Origin: Ilyonectria destructans
Lineage: Eukaryota; Ascomycota; Sordariomycetes; Hypocreales; Nectriaceae
Direction of reading: 5' to 3'
DNA: 64,000 bases
Assembly: GCA_020740775.1 (NCBI GenBank)
Contig: JAHEWK010000001.1
Coordinates: forward strand, 2,480,001-2,544,000
The position numbers and the translations under genes are program-made. Positions 10,814 to 23,416 of the stretch are shown here, piece by piece. Positions within the stretch are counted from its first letter, which is position 1, and each line of letters starts with the position of its first letter. Under the pieces are notes generated by a model. The model saw only the letters and a list, made by a program, of their open reading frames with translations. It did no database searches and was not told the DNA's origin.

Positions 10814-13800
10814 TTTAGAGTAGTAAAAGCGATTGCCAAGGCGTTCCCTGCGGAATTGAGGTGTTGTTGGACAGGCGGGACGCGGGCCAATTGGTCGTGG
10901 TGGAGGTGGTGGACTGGTGGCGGAGGGTAGAAAAAAACCCTTTTGAGGAAGACGGGACGGGGACTTCTGCTTTTTATGTAAAACTAAGGCACGGAAGACG
11001 CACTCCCTCTGCGCCTAGTCACACTCGGCAGCTCGGTGATGCGGCTTGTATCCCTCGGCTCTCGCAAAGGGTCGGTTCAGGCGAGTTTTTTCGTGTCGGT
11101 TTGCGCGATCCAAGGGCGCGATGAGGTGCAGGCGGTGGGTGTTTTATAAGACGGGAGCGGTATGGTATGTGGTGCAGGCGTCGCAGCTGTGACGGGAGGC
11201 TCCAAACTTAAACAATCACGTCAGAGCTGGCTTGGATAAAAAATAGAAACGAGCCGGCGCTGAAAAAAAGGGCAAAACCTTGAGGGTTCACAAAGGGGCC
11301 ACGGGACTACGAGGGGGCGTTTGACAAGAGCTGGGGGCGTGCGTGAACGATGTCTGGTGTTCTAGATGGATGGACGGATCCACGAGACAATGGGCTTCTT
11401 TATATGGGATCTGGGTCCGAAGTGGATGGGAAGCATCTCCGAGTCTCTACGCCAGACCTGATTCAAATATCATTTGTAAGGCGGCCTTCAATTGCCCCTC
11501 TCGCCATCCACCACCGCGGGGCAGAATAGAATGACGCACGGCGCATCCAGGGCATCGCATAGGGCGTGCCTTGGACCAGATCATCCAGTGGTCCAACGGC
11601 ACCTGGCTGAATCTTCGTCATTCGCCATCCGGCCAAGGCGATGAGTAGAGCGAATCCACCGGGGCGTGAAGTCTGCACGTCAGGTGAATGGGGTGGTGCG
11701 GTGACCGGTTGACAAATGCGCTCCTGCTTACCCTATCTTGGTGCGGGCGGGCGGGCGGAATGCGCGCGAATCTCGCGGGAGAAAAGTACGAGGTCGTGTG
11801 TTTGCTTAAAAAGAGCGTTGACACCGACAGCCGGCCAGCAACCGCGTCTCGGAGGTGGCGGGCAGAGGCGGCTCATTTCGAGATGGAGGGGGTGTGAGGT
11901 TGAAGTAGACCCGATAACTAGGGTACAAGTGGAAGGTGTGGAATCAGAGGTGGATTAATAGGCGCGGAGTTATGTAAGTCGAATTAAAGGTTAAGGATGG
12001 CGTATTAGAAGAATTTATTAGAAGTCGTCCGTCTCTGAGTGAGCGTGTCTGGCAGGGAGAGAGAACGAAGAAAATGATGTTTCAAGGAGCCGTCTTGTTC
12101 CGCTGCGTGAGGGGAAGCAAGGCCGTTGGTGAGGTCAAGAAAGGGAAAAGAGGGGAAGAGGAAAGAAGAAAGCGCTGCTTCGGAATCACAAGTACTGCAT
12201 CCTAGCACAGTAGCAAGGGCGCAATAACATTGCATTGCATCTAGTTGCTAAAAATGAGTCACGGCGGGATGCTGGCTTAGCGGTTCTGGCGTGTATGGAA
12301 TTATCATTGTCCCTTTCTCCGAGACATGTCGTTGGTAGATGCGGGAGATGGGCCAGATGTGGTGGTGTGGTGGTGTGCAAGGGAGCGGAGAGGAGCCAAC
12401 CCTCGCTCAGACACAATATTCGTACCGGTCATGATGAGGTTGGTGGCATCAGATTCGATAGATGAGTGGATGGCATTGGATGCGATAGGCCACGGCCTTG
12501 GCGAAAGGAACCCCAATCCACGCAGCCAATTCCATCGGGGCCTGCCCCAAAGTGGAAGCCTCGGGTGCCTTGCAGCTGGTTGTGGTGGTCGCTGTCGTCA
12601 GCAAAAGGACGACCCGATGCGGGCGGCACGGGGTTTGGTTGGAGTACGTAGTACATGAGAACTACCTAGACGACTGCGGCTTTCTGCTGGGGCGATGCGA
12701 CATTGTTGGGGGAGGAGAAGCAGAGCATGGGAGCATAGCATGGGAACATGGGAGCATCGAGGAGGCATAAAGGCCCGCGGGAGAAGCAGGGACAAAGATG
12801 ACTTCCAGGCCGCCCTGGTCCTGGCACAGCGCAATCCCGCTTTCAGCTTCGGCGCGGCCAGCCTTGTGTGCCAAGCAGCAGCAGCCTTCTAGAACCTGCC
12901 CGCACCAGAACAGCACAAACACAAGACAAGAGCAGTCATTAATTAGTCGTTTCAGCGACGGCTGCCCGGGCGCACGCCCCGACGAAACGTGGATGGGACA
13001 CGGCAGATGTGGACTGCGGCCATGGGACGTGCAATCCCTTCACCGTCAGTCTCTCCGCCCCGTCTCCCCATCAGTCGGCGAGTTCCAGCGGCGCCCAGCC
13101 AAAGCCATGATACGACTCGGACACACAGCATCCGGTCATGCTCCACGCGGGCGGCGCGGCGTCCGCCAGCAGAGCCTCGGGAGGGGCATCCATCATGCCT
13201 GGGGCTTGGCCGTTTGGGAGAAAAGTCCCCCACCCAATTCTCGCCCGCCCAATCACGACGGCGCCATTGCTTGCGCTGCGAGACCCTGTGCTGCTGAGCT
13301 TTTCAGATCCTTTGGGAGGCGGGGATTCAATTAATTCCAAGTCCGGTTCGGCCTGTCTCTTGTCCTGGTCGGGCGCGGCATGATCCCGGCTCCGCGTGAG
13401 CGTGAGCTGCGGTTGGATCAGCGTGCGAGTATGACATAGTACCGACACAACCGACTGGGCGCGAGCGATGCAGGCGGGGAGACATGCTAGCGGAGATCTC
13501 TCTGGCTTTGTGTGTTTGCTGTCATGAATCCTCAACAACTCTCTCCTAAACTACTCATACACTGACACAACGCTCTCTGTGCTGGCTCTCTTGTCTTTGC
13601 ATATTGGTGACCACCACGTGTTTGAGGGCGACAAGACAGGCCTCATGCCCCAGCTCCACAACTTTCCCCCGGCGCCGAAATCGACGCCGTCACCGACTCG
13701 GCCGTCGTCGACACCATCCCTGTTGTGGCAGTGCCCTCTAGCTTTCTCCTGCCCTCCCAACTGCTAACTGGGTGCCTGCCCTCTTTGGGTGCCCTGTCGG

Positions 13801-14136
13801 TGCGTCCTGCCTCGACCGCCCCGCTATCCGTGCCTGTCGTCCTGTCGTCTGCTCGGTTCTCTGCGACGTTCGTCAACAACGACGCACACCTTCTTTTCTC
13901 GTCGGGCCAGCAGCAGTGTTCAACCACTCTCTCGTCCCTTGCCCGTATGCGCTGTGAGACTTGCTTCCCGATAATTCAACCACAATTGCATCCGCTCGCG
14001 CCCTTCCCTTCCGCTCCAGCGAGGCCCTATGCCTCCGCGGCTATGCTGCGACTGAACCGTCCAACCTGGGTCCTCTCAGTGAATTCCCCGAGAGCTCGTT
14101 GACGACACGTGAAAACCCCCGAACCGCTCCGCTGCC
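10814..14136. other. Intergenic, no convincing gene
   Basis: About 3.3 kb between the divergent CYS3 (minus) and Zn2Cys6 regulator (plus) genes. It contains short frames only. From 13,560 to 14,130 the plus strand is strongly pyrimidine-rich, the usual look of a long fungal promoter/5' leader before the regulator. No RNA gene or repeat was recognised. Confidence 0.5.
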
Positions 14137-15757
14137 ATGCCTCCTCGACGCTCCCACAAGAAGTCCCGCGCCGGGTGCCGCAGGTGCAAGAACAGGAAGA
14201 TCAAGGTATGCTCTCCCGTGTCGTGTCCCAAACCCGAGCGCCGTTGCTTGCCGGGGCTTCCGTAGTCCATCAATCCTCCCATCTGATGCTTGATGCCGAT
14301 CGAGTTGCGCTCGCTTGCATGCGTCCCTGGCACTGGGCTAATTCGTTCATCTTCCACCACTGCAGTGCGATGAAGTCCACCCGAGATGTGGCAACTGTTC
14401 CAAGCATGGAGTCCTCTGCGACTTCGGTAACCCGGACGTGCTCGATGAGCTCGTCACCTCAACCACCAGCTCTGAGAGTGTTGGAGTGTCGACTCCGACG
14501 CCTCCTTCCGCCTCCTCGAACACCCCAAAGACTCCATCGACACGCTCTTCCTCAATCACGGCGACATGCCCGAACCCCATCCCGATGTCTCCCCCAATTT
14601 ACGCACAACCCTCGCTGGCCGTGGCCGCATCGCTCTCCGGCCAAATCGACAGGATGATGGAGTTGCGCCTGATGCATCAGTACACCACCGTCACTTCAAA
14701 GACCCTCTTGACAAACTCACCCGTTGCCGACGATATCTGGCAGCACGCCGTGCCTCAGATGGCTTTCTCGGGCAAGGCGGGCTATCCTTACCTGGCGGAT
14801 GCGATTCTTTCTGTTGCCGCACTCCATCTCCGCTCTCTGACTCCGGATGACAAGGCGTTGGTCCGCGCGTCACATGCTTACTCTGCTTCCACCCTTGCAT
14901 CTTATTGCGCCTCTCTCAATTCTGGAATCACCCCTGAAAATGCCGAAGCCCTGTTCCTGACGGCGGCGTTGATCGCCTTCCAGTCCGCTGCTTCCCGCAT
15001 CTTCATCAAGGACGACGTCGACCCCAACGACCCAACCAGTCGATATGCTCTGCCGCTCCCCTGGTTCCACGCCTTCCAAGGTGTCAAGACTGTGGTGGCG
15101 ACTTCTTGGCAATGGATCCGCAGTAGCAACGCTGTCAAGGCTGTGATTGATTCTCAGCCTAGTTTCCAGCTCGACCTCAATCCTCGATCTTCAGATTCCT
15201 TCTTTGGCCATCTCCTCGAGGGCCTAGAGGAAGAACTCATGGCTGAAGAACCCCACCAGTTCAACCCCACCGGTCAGGCTTACGCCCATTCCGTCTGTGT
15301 CATCAACTGGGCACATAAAAACTACTACCCCGCCGCCTCCCTCGCTTTCCCCGCTACTGTCTCGAGACGGTTTGTTGACCTCGTGGAGGAGAAGCGACCT
15401 CGTGCCCTTGCCATCCTCGCCTGCTTCTTTGCCCTCCTGAAGCGAATGGATAACGTATGGTGGCTTCAAGATGTAGCTCGCCGGGAGGTGATGGGACTAG
15501 TGGGCATGTTTGAGCCAGGCTCTAAGTGGTGGAGGCATCTTGAATGGCCCGTCCGAATCGCTCTGTGGGATGGCAATACAATCCCACAAGACGTATGGGG
15601 GGCCCATTGGGCGACGGAGGCACCTGAGCAAGTAGGCGTTGTGTCGTCCATGATGCACCACATTGAACTCATGGCCGAGATGTTGAACCAATCCCAGGGA
15701 TTGCCTTCCATGCCGCAGATGCCAGATGAGTACATCGACGCAGCGTCACCAGATTGA
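14137..15757 (+). CDS. Zn2Cys6 transcription factor, Upc2-like layout
   Basis: Two exons, 14137..14205 and 14366..15757, encode 486 aa; the 160-bp intron splits the zinc cluster. Joined residues 14-41 read C-x2-C-x6-C-x6-C-x2-C-x6-C (CRRCKNRKIK followed by CDEVHPRCGNCSKHGVLC), the binuclear Zn2Cys6 DNA-binding domain. A Ser/Thr/Pro-rich linker follows (about 50-100). Then comes a helical regulatory region starting MMELRLMHQYTTVTSKTL and containing YLADAILSVAALHLRSL, a pattern I associate with fungal regulators annotated as Upc2/sterol-uptake type. The DNA target and pathway cannot be deduced here. Without the first exon the protein would lack half of its zinc ligands, so the downstream ATG at 14438 is not the real start. 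Confidence 0.88.
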
Positions 15758-17086
15758 TGAGGCATTGGAGCCCCTGATTCTGCAGTTGGCTGTGCCGGGA
15801 AGTCTACGACATCCCAAATGCCTTCATCTTTGTTAGATACCTGACATTCAGCGATCTGTTTCACGACACAAATGTTTTAATAATTCGGGCGGGGTGGCAA
15901 TAATGAACATGCTACAAACAGGGCTTGGAGATTTTGGCTGAACAAATATGCAACTTACGTTAAGAAGCGATGAACCATTATGGAGGAGTTAATTCAACTT
16001 ATCACCGGACCAATTAATCACTGGAACCCGCCCAACAGGAATCTGGGCGGGCTATTATGAACACCGAACACAGCATCGACAGGGATTCTACTGAGCTACT
16101 GAGACCACATCCGATGCATCAGGCAGATAGAGAACAGCGAGCCATGATTGACACAATGACTGAGATCCCGGCAGATGACACTGTTCTTGAGATCGGATAT
16201 GTTAGAGGGATTACCCAATAAGGAGCCCTCGGAATACAGTATGAGGTTAGCGTGGATGGGTGGGTTGCTGGGCGGGGGCCCAGAAGTGTGACAACCCGGT
16301 TTTCACGGTCACAACAAGAGCAAGAAAGCGAGACAGAGCAAGCTACATATCCGAGTCCGAATATTGGTGTTGGGTCCACGGGGCGGCAGGATGGAGGGAT
16401 AGACGAGTCCGAGTCCGATGCTACCACGACTGAGATATGTGCTTGAAATTTAGTTGTATAATTGATAATGGACGAACTATGGCCTACTTTCATGACGATG
16501 TAGCATTCCTTGATCAAATTTTAAGCATACGTATTGAGATGTATATCGTTCGAGGGAGAAAGTCTGGACACTTGAATGGTGCTGCTTTTATTATAAGACT
16601 ACACTCTCCAGAAGCTTCGTGGTGTAGTACTAAATGTTTATCTATATTGTTTACAAATACTGCATGGCTTTGATATATCTGATGATATCGAGTAAAGCTA
16701 AAAAAGGAAAAAAAAAGATATAACGAGCCTCTATAACTCCTAGACAAGATCCCTAAGCTCCCTAGCTATCAACTCACATACTTGGTTCCATTATATTACG
16801 TTTGACACATTACCAACCGTAACCTACATTGCTCAACTCAACGTCCTGATCCACTCAGTCCAGCCTACCCTATACCCATATCCAAGATAAGCTGGATCGT
16901 CACAATCCACTCACATTTTGCCGGTGGAGTGGCTTTCAACCCTGTGGCAGTAGATAGTCAGTAATTTCTCGAAGTCATGCTATTCCTGGCATGTCGTTTG
17001 CTATTCGTCCGCTTCGCGACAATGGTATAGTCTTTCGTCCTGACCGCAGACAAGAATATCTCCACTTGTTCAGCATGGGCAGATCC
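15758..17086. other. Intergenic, AT-rich in the middle
   Basis: Convergent spacer of 1.3 kb. The stretch 16,430-16,800 is clearly richer in A+T than its surroundings and full of stop codons. It may be mutated repeat DNA, but I recognise no element in it. Confidence 0.5.
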
Positions 17087-20028
17087 TCAATCATCTTCCT
17101 CGTTGTGTATCGCTGCCAGCCACTCCAGGAAAGGTGGATACTCTCCTTGAAGAATTGTTGGATGGACACGAGCTTTCCAGAGATAGTGTCCATAAATATC
17201 TGGAAACATCTCAATCTGAAGTTCAGTAGATTGTTGGTACCCTAGATACTCCGGAGTGCGAGTAAGCTGTTTCAGAAAATCCGTGACAACTTTGAACTTA
17301 GTTCCCAGGAGATTGATCGAGGAAAGTAGTTGGTCTAGGGGTACGAAATCTGGATGACTTGATGAGTATGCCGTCGATCTCTTTTCAGGAATGACCGATT
17401 GCTGCGAGGCAGCATGCCTGGTAGCGCGAGAGCACAGCCTCGATGCCCAGATCCGCTCGCATGATGAGCAGTCACATGTTCCAGGAGGCGTGAGAGATAT
17501 CTCCATATTTCTTTTGGACTCGGCAAATAGCTGCTTTCGGAGGGAGTCATAACGACTTTTCCAGGCCTGCTTGGCCTGCATGCCAGGTGATGTGTGCCAG
17601 GTTGTGGATAATAGAGTCCACCTGGAATTGTTCATTTCTCCTGTATCTGAATCGCTCAACCAGGTCGGCTTATGAATGTTTCGACCGTCTCGTTTGTTAC
17701 AGCTCCAGCAGCGGCCCAGTCGACTACCCACTGGACACCAAGCCTTGAGTAGCTCCTTGGCCGCAATGCTGTCATCGGAGATGAGGGATCCGAACTCATC
17801 GGCGAGTACACTAAGATAAGAGTTGAGAAGGCGGAGCCGGTGTAAGATCTGTAGACGGTTCTGGATCCATTCTAAGTCACCCTGGTTCATCAAAAGCACG
17901 TCGAAGCCTGCGTCTTCGGATGTGCCAGATGGAACAGTGTACAGAGCTCGTTTGCGGTGAATGTGGGTGGTCAGCACTGAGACATTATCGTGCGGACCAT
18001 CAAGAAGATGATCCGCGAAAGAACAACTATTTCAGCAGTCAGCGTGAGAGTCACCAGGCACATCTGGGGCGATTGATTACCTGGTCTTTTTCTCGCAAGT
18101 CATGGTGGAGTTCTTCATTAAATACGCGTCATGAGCGAGCATGCTACCCCCGTCCCAGGATCTTGTCCGAACGTTAATGGTATGATCTATGAGATCCGAA
18201 TCGTTGTGACCGAAAGAATCGTAAAGCTGAAGAGAACTCGTGAGAGGACTGACAAAGAACTCTCCGTGCTGCATTTTGCCCGCAAAACTCATCATATAAC
18301 GCATCGCACGAGTCTCCGCAGTCTGTTCGCGTCTTGGAGGTATTCTTGGATACACGCCAGCAAACTCAGCGTCCCATTCGTCTCCGTTGAAGATCATAGC
18401 GCTGCTGAAGTCCTGGCAATTGTTGAAGACCCTGTCGTATTTGAGCTTGACCCTTTTGTGGAGGCGTCTTGCGATGCAGAAAAGAAGTTCAGAGATCCTG
18501 GCGCCGTGGGTGTCTTTTATTTCCGCAACAATATGCTGAGCGAAAGACCTGAGGACAGATCGAAGAACTGAAATCTGCGCAAAGCGGTGCTCTTCGGTGT
18601 TTTGTTTCCATAACGTTGAAACGTGGATGAATTCTCTGATGATGTTTCTCTCAGCGTCGGCGTCTTTCGGGCAGGATAGCGTGAATAGTCCGCTAGCAAT
18701 CTGCTTCTGAGCGCTCATGAATCTCCGCTCTTGCACAGGGTGCACAGAAGAATAGAGAAGTCTGTCCTGCGAGATGGCGAGGTGGGTTTGTGTCAAGACC
18801 TCTTTTCCTTCAGACCACTTAAATTCAGTTGGGTCCGAGATGAACTCTTGAAGGTCCTCCAGGGAGAGAGTGGAAAAATTGGGTAAGTTACGTAGGGAAA
18901 TTCGAGCGCCAGAGGGCATGCTGCCGAGTATAATTAGTTCTGCCTCAAGCACAGGAGCTAAAGAACAGCTTACAATCTGCTGCCGTTCTCGATGATTAAA
19001 GGCCCAAGCATGACAGCACAGTGAGTGTTTCCAGCAGGAAAGATGTGACGCGTCGACGGCCGAGAGAACACGGAGGCTCCTGAAGCAAGCCGATCCAGCG
19101 TAAGAGCTCCAAAGCCCATCAAAAATCGACCGTCCAGCTGATCTTCCCACATGTCGAGCTGCAAGCCAAATGCCGCGCTCTTTGAGTTTATAAACTTCCC
19201 TTCTGGAAACCGCCTAACAACATGGAGATGGTTGCGCGGATGTAGTGATTTTTCAAAGCATGGCGGACACAGCGTATACGGCAAAATCTTATTTAATGAT
19301 TCGCCTAGTACAGTGACGTGTACGCTCTCACCAAGGGATTGGCGCCGCGCATCGTCGGAATCTGCATACTGTGGCCGAGAGATGGAGAACATGTTGGTCT
19401 GATCAGGATGATCTTTGCAGCCTGACTTACATTCAAACCAGTGAAATGCTCGCACGCAGTGTCGACAGTTTGAGCACTGGACTGCTTCAAGCAGATATTC
19501 ATCTTCATCAGTTTTGATCTGTGGCCGTTGACCTAGAGATCTGAAAGTGGGCCGACGATGTTCCCTGACGAAATCAATGTCCGTTAGACCCAATGCTTGA
19601 AGAAGGGCCTGGGCGCGTCTTTCCTCGAGAGGAAGAAATTCGAGCTCATCGGCTACTCTCTCGTGAACACGTTCTTTCAGACGGTGCATTTGATTCGGAC
19701 CGCCAAGGTGTGCTCCAAGGGGATTTTGGGCGTCAAACGGATTCCAGAGGTCGATAAGTTCGGCTAGATGATCGGTCCTTAGATCTTCTGGTCGATAGTC
19801 CTCCATAGGAAGACTATCGGCTTGGTGCTCATTGAAATTTGCGAATGCGATTATGGCTGCCGCAACCTCTCGCTCGACCCCAGACCAGTACAATTCAGAA
19901 ATGTTGTCCCAAACTGTTTTGAAGTCGTCATCTGATCTTCCTTCGGTGATCTTCTTCCATTTGAACTTTGCAATACTCTCATCCACGGATATGCCCGAGA
20001 GCTCCGGATCTAAAAAGTCACTGCTCAT
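17087..20028 (-). CDS. Unrecognised 944-aa protein with cysteine clusters
   Basis: Three exons join in frame: about 18974..20028, 18081..18920 and 17087..18026, with introns of about 53 and 54 bp; total 944 aa. I do not recognise the family. Visible features: an acidic N-terminal half without signal peptide or membrane segment; a cysteine group at residues 185-204 (CSNCRHC ... CKSGC) and CPPC at 254-257, which could together bind zinc; a motif FNNCQDFSS around residue 520 that resembles the Asn-Cys box of papain-fold/LRAT-like enzymes, although a partner His motif is not obvious; and a second Cys group (CWSCN, CDCSSCERIW) in the last exon. The start is the first ATG in frame (MSSDFLDPEL). The first-exon boundary could be off by one base. 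It shares a 476-bp upstream region with the class 3 lipase on the other strand, so co-regulation is possible. Confidence 0.75.
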
Positions 20029-20504
20029 CACGTCTTGCGGCCGGTACAAATTTGATTCCCCTTTCCGATGGACAGGTCCGAAGGCGAGCACCGCTTCGTG
20101 AACGAAGTGATGATGGTGATTGTATTGTTTGGTGCGAAGTCACGGCGATGAAGTTTTTCGTGTACATAGTAATGCCGCAGACGAAGAGAGGCCAGCGCTT
20201 CGAGTTTGGTGGCTTGCGGCCGCAGCAGCGCGGTCTGGACCGAAACCAATCTTCAGCCGCAGCTGAAAATAGGCATCACACGCTCCACAGCCAATCGCGA
20301 AAGCAATTTAAACGAGCTACACACGTCTCAAACATGACTATTGAAACGCCACCCTTGGCAGCTGAATAAGTGAATATCGACGAAAGGAACGGTAATAACT
20401 TTCAAGGGGAAGTGCTCGTGGAAGATCCAGAAAGAAAACCACAGTTCGAGTCAACATCATCAACTTTCCACCATAAGGATCGCGGCTGCGGTTCGACCGA
20501 AGAT
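20029..20504. promoter_or_regulatory. Divergent promoter region with a short upstream frame
   Basis: These 476 bp separate the starts of the 944-aa gene (minus) and the lipase (plus). An 11-codon upstream frame (MTIETPPLAAE, 20334..20369) precedes the lipase start and might dampen its translation if transcribed. No specific binding site was recognised. Confidence 0.5.
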
Positions 20505-21982
20505 ATGAGCACTACCAAACGAAGATCTCGATTCCTTGGCATCTTTAGCAGAAAGGCTCTTGCCAGCGTCGAACCTCCTGCAGCAGTGTCTGCCAACAGT
20601 GCTGATGTGTCCGGCTGGGAAAACAGCGCTGGAGCATCGCACAATCTTGTAAAAGCATCCAAAGAACTCGACGACTACTTTCACAGTATCGACGGCTCAG
20701 GTATGTAGCGATCGGGCTCTAGTGAGTGGGTCGGGAAGTGCGCCCATCTCAATGTTATGCACCTATCTTGTGAGGTAGCTTCTGGGCTCAGATACTAATT
20801 GATGCTCATAGACGCAACCCCCGCCAATATCCTTCAAAAAAGCCGATGGGTGGAGAAAGCGCAGGCTTGCTCTAACTCCTCCTTTGCTAGTTGCTCGCTC
20901 GGAGAGGCTCCACTGTGAGTCCCAAATCTCTCACTCTGACCACACGTTGATCAACGATAGCGAGACGTCTCGGCGCCAGCTTGTGAGACTGGCAGCCTTG
21001 AGCGCTGTAAAAGTCTATGCTAAGCCGGGAACTAAAAATCTCTCTCCTAGTGATTTTGACGTTATCGGCGAGCCGGTGAAGATCGATGCCGACCTCTTGG
21101 GAGGCCCTGTCAAAGCTACCACCGCCTGGTTGTATACTCCAAAGGAATCCTGCACTAGTTCTAGCAATGTAATAGTCGTAGCCATCAGAGGCTCCGTCAC
21201 CACGCACGATTGGATGGTTAATCTCAATGATGGAGCTGAAAGGCCTGTCCAAGATGCTTTCTTGGTGAGTATTGTCAATGCTGATCGACTTGGAGCATGG
21301 TTTTGACGACGATAGGGCACTGATAACGAAGGCGGCCTCTACAGCGCTCACTCTGGGTTTCTGACTTGCGCAAAGGCAATTAATGCGACCGTTGTTGACC
21401 ACATCCATCAGCTGTGGTCGAATAACTTCGCTGCTGGAGTTCGGTCGAAGCCCATGTTGCTGTTCACAGGTCATTCTGCAGGTGGTGCCGTTGCTGCAAT
21501 GCTCTATGCGCACTTTTTGGAATGTGATCCCATTTCGGAGGACAGAAATAAGAGTGTGGTGTTGAAGAGTGGTATGAAGCTACCGTTTCGACCCATGAGA
21601 CCTGCTAACAGCAGCAATAGCATTCAGTACAGTCCATTGCATCACATTTGGAGCACCGCCAATCACAACAAAGCCACTCTCACCATTTCAAGCGGACTCG
21701 GTATTCCTGTCCATTGTGAATGATGGAGATCCAGTCCCAAGGGCTGACAACAAGTACATCAATGCTCTCTTGCGCCTGTTCTCTGGTCCGATGCCAGAGG
21801 AGGGAACCAAGTACGTTCTGCCACCCCGGGTCCTCTTTAACGCCGGCCAGGTGGTTGTCGCTCTGGATGACTGTCGTCTAGTCAGGCCGAACGAATTCGG
21901 TGCTGGTAGCCTGGCGGAGACGGTCATGGGAAACAAAAGAGCGCATCCGATGAAGGAGTATCGGAGGAGGATCGAGCAATAA
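20505..21982 (+). CDS. Class 3 lipase family protein
   Basis: Five exons (20505..20700, 20812..20914, 20961..21264, 21316..21571, 21615..21982) join in frame to 408 aa. The catalytic features of lipase class 3 are all present: VIVVAIRGSVTTHDWMVNL (oxyanion strand), GHSAGG (nucleophile Ser, around residue 250), SIVNDGDPVPR (Asp) and AHPMKEYRRR near the C-terminus (candidate His). There is no signal peptide. The first 100 residues are basic and Ser-rich, so the enzyme is probably intracellular. It should hydrolyse ester bonds of acylglycerols or a similar lipid; the substrate is unknown. The last intron has two acceptors three bases apart, so one Ala is optional. The ATG chosen is the first in the frame; the frame itself is open further upstream but has no ATG. 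Confidence 0.85.
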
Positions 21983-23416
21983 TCAATAGACAGTCTTTTA
22001 TGTACCGGCCTTTGTATCTCGAATCAAGAGCACTGATACACCACAATTGTAATGCAGGTATGACAGCAATTATCCTACTTAAGAATGTGCAGTGGAAGTG
22101 CGCCGCATTTCCACTTCTTTACCCTCCGAAGAAATATCTTGACAATGACTGAGAACCTATGTGGGAAAGTTTGGCAATAAGATAGAACAGTTATTACGCG
22201 CAAAAAGAAAAATACAATAGATTGACACATAATAACTGGTTCCCTCCGATCACTCTTGACCCGCCACCCTCACCGGAGCGGTCCTTGAAGGACGCTGGAT
22301 TCGCTGAAGATCGCTTCGATGCATTCCAGCCTTTCGGTTTAGGCCATGGAAGTTGTCCTGGCCGCAAGTAAGTGTTCCCATTATGTGGACTCTTCTGGTC
22401 GTTACTAAGACTATTCTAGCCTTCCTTTTGCTGAGACGCGCCTGGCGATGGCGAAACTCATTTCCACTTTTGATATCCACGGTGTACCGGGGAACGGAAA
22501 CCAGACCGGCCAGCAAAAGGCGTACATACTGTGGGACAAGAAGCCTTTTTGGGCTCTTTTCAAGCCTGTGCGGTAGCTAACAACTCACTGGCATTCTTGC
22601 TAGACTTGGTCCCCGGCTAGTTGTGGTTACAAGTTAAATGTACTCGAGGACGTCGCTTGCAAGACCAGCAAAGGGGCGATTGGATTATACTACAACATGA
22701 TTCCTAGAGCACAAATTTATAAACCAGAATGAGCTCCATCTTTTATCCGATTCCCATGTCCATTTCAAATCATCAATTGACATGCTGTCGGGCAGTTAAC
22801 CCCATCACGCCTCACCGTACCAAATATGCGAAATACGAGATCAATATTCAGTGCAATCAATGATAAGGAACTCCACTTTGCGCTGCCTGTTCAATGTCAA
22901 AAACAATAAAACCTCCTTTACCACCATGCTCTGCCGGCCAGTCTGAAGTGCCACATGTCCGATTGGAGGTGCCCTCTCCACCTCGTCAAAAAAAGATGAT
23001 ATTGCATGGACGACTATAGCCCCAAGATGACCAAAGTAATCAGGAGAAGACTGTCGAAGATGGTAGTGAAGATAATCCAGCCGGAAGGTTGACGCGAAGA
23101 ATTCGCCTTCTTAACATACCTGCGGCCCCGAGCCCATGGTTGTCGGAAACGGGTTGGGAAAGATTCAGGAAAGGTTGGATATCATTCGGCGGGGAGTATC
23201 AAGCAAGAAGGTGGTTGTGACTTTGGAGTCGATGGTATATTAATGGTTACGACTGGACTTGGGAATTGTCGTTGGGCTCAGCAATCGTCACTTGAAAGCG
23301 AAACGGAACAGATAATAATTTATGGGATGCAACCCGAGGAAATTTCATCAATTGACATGGCCTTCCTAGGACCTTTTCCAGACGCCCAACTCCAAGTCCG
23401 CAATGCCAACCGCCCT
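21983..23416. other. Intergenic, no gene seen
   Basis: Convergent spacer of 1.4 kb between the lipase and RPF2. An 88-codon minus-strand frame at 22250..22516 has no recognisable features and was not called. Confidence 0.5.

Noticed and set aside
9725..10930. 401-codon plus-strand frame
   Set aside because: It lies fully antisense to CYS3. It is a Gly/Val/Asp-rich shadow caused by GC-biased third positions and has no domain.
22250..22516. 88-codon minus-strand frame between the lipase and RPF2
   Set aside because: It shows no features and is probably chance.
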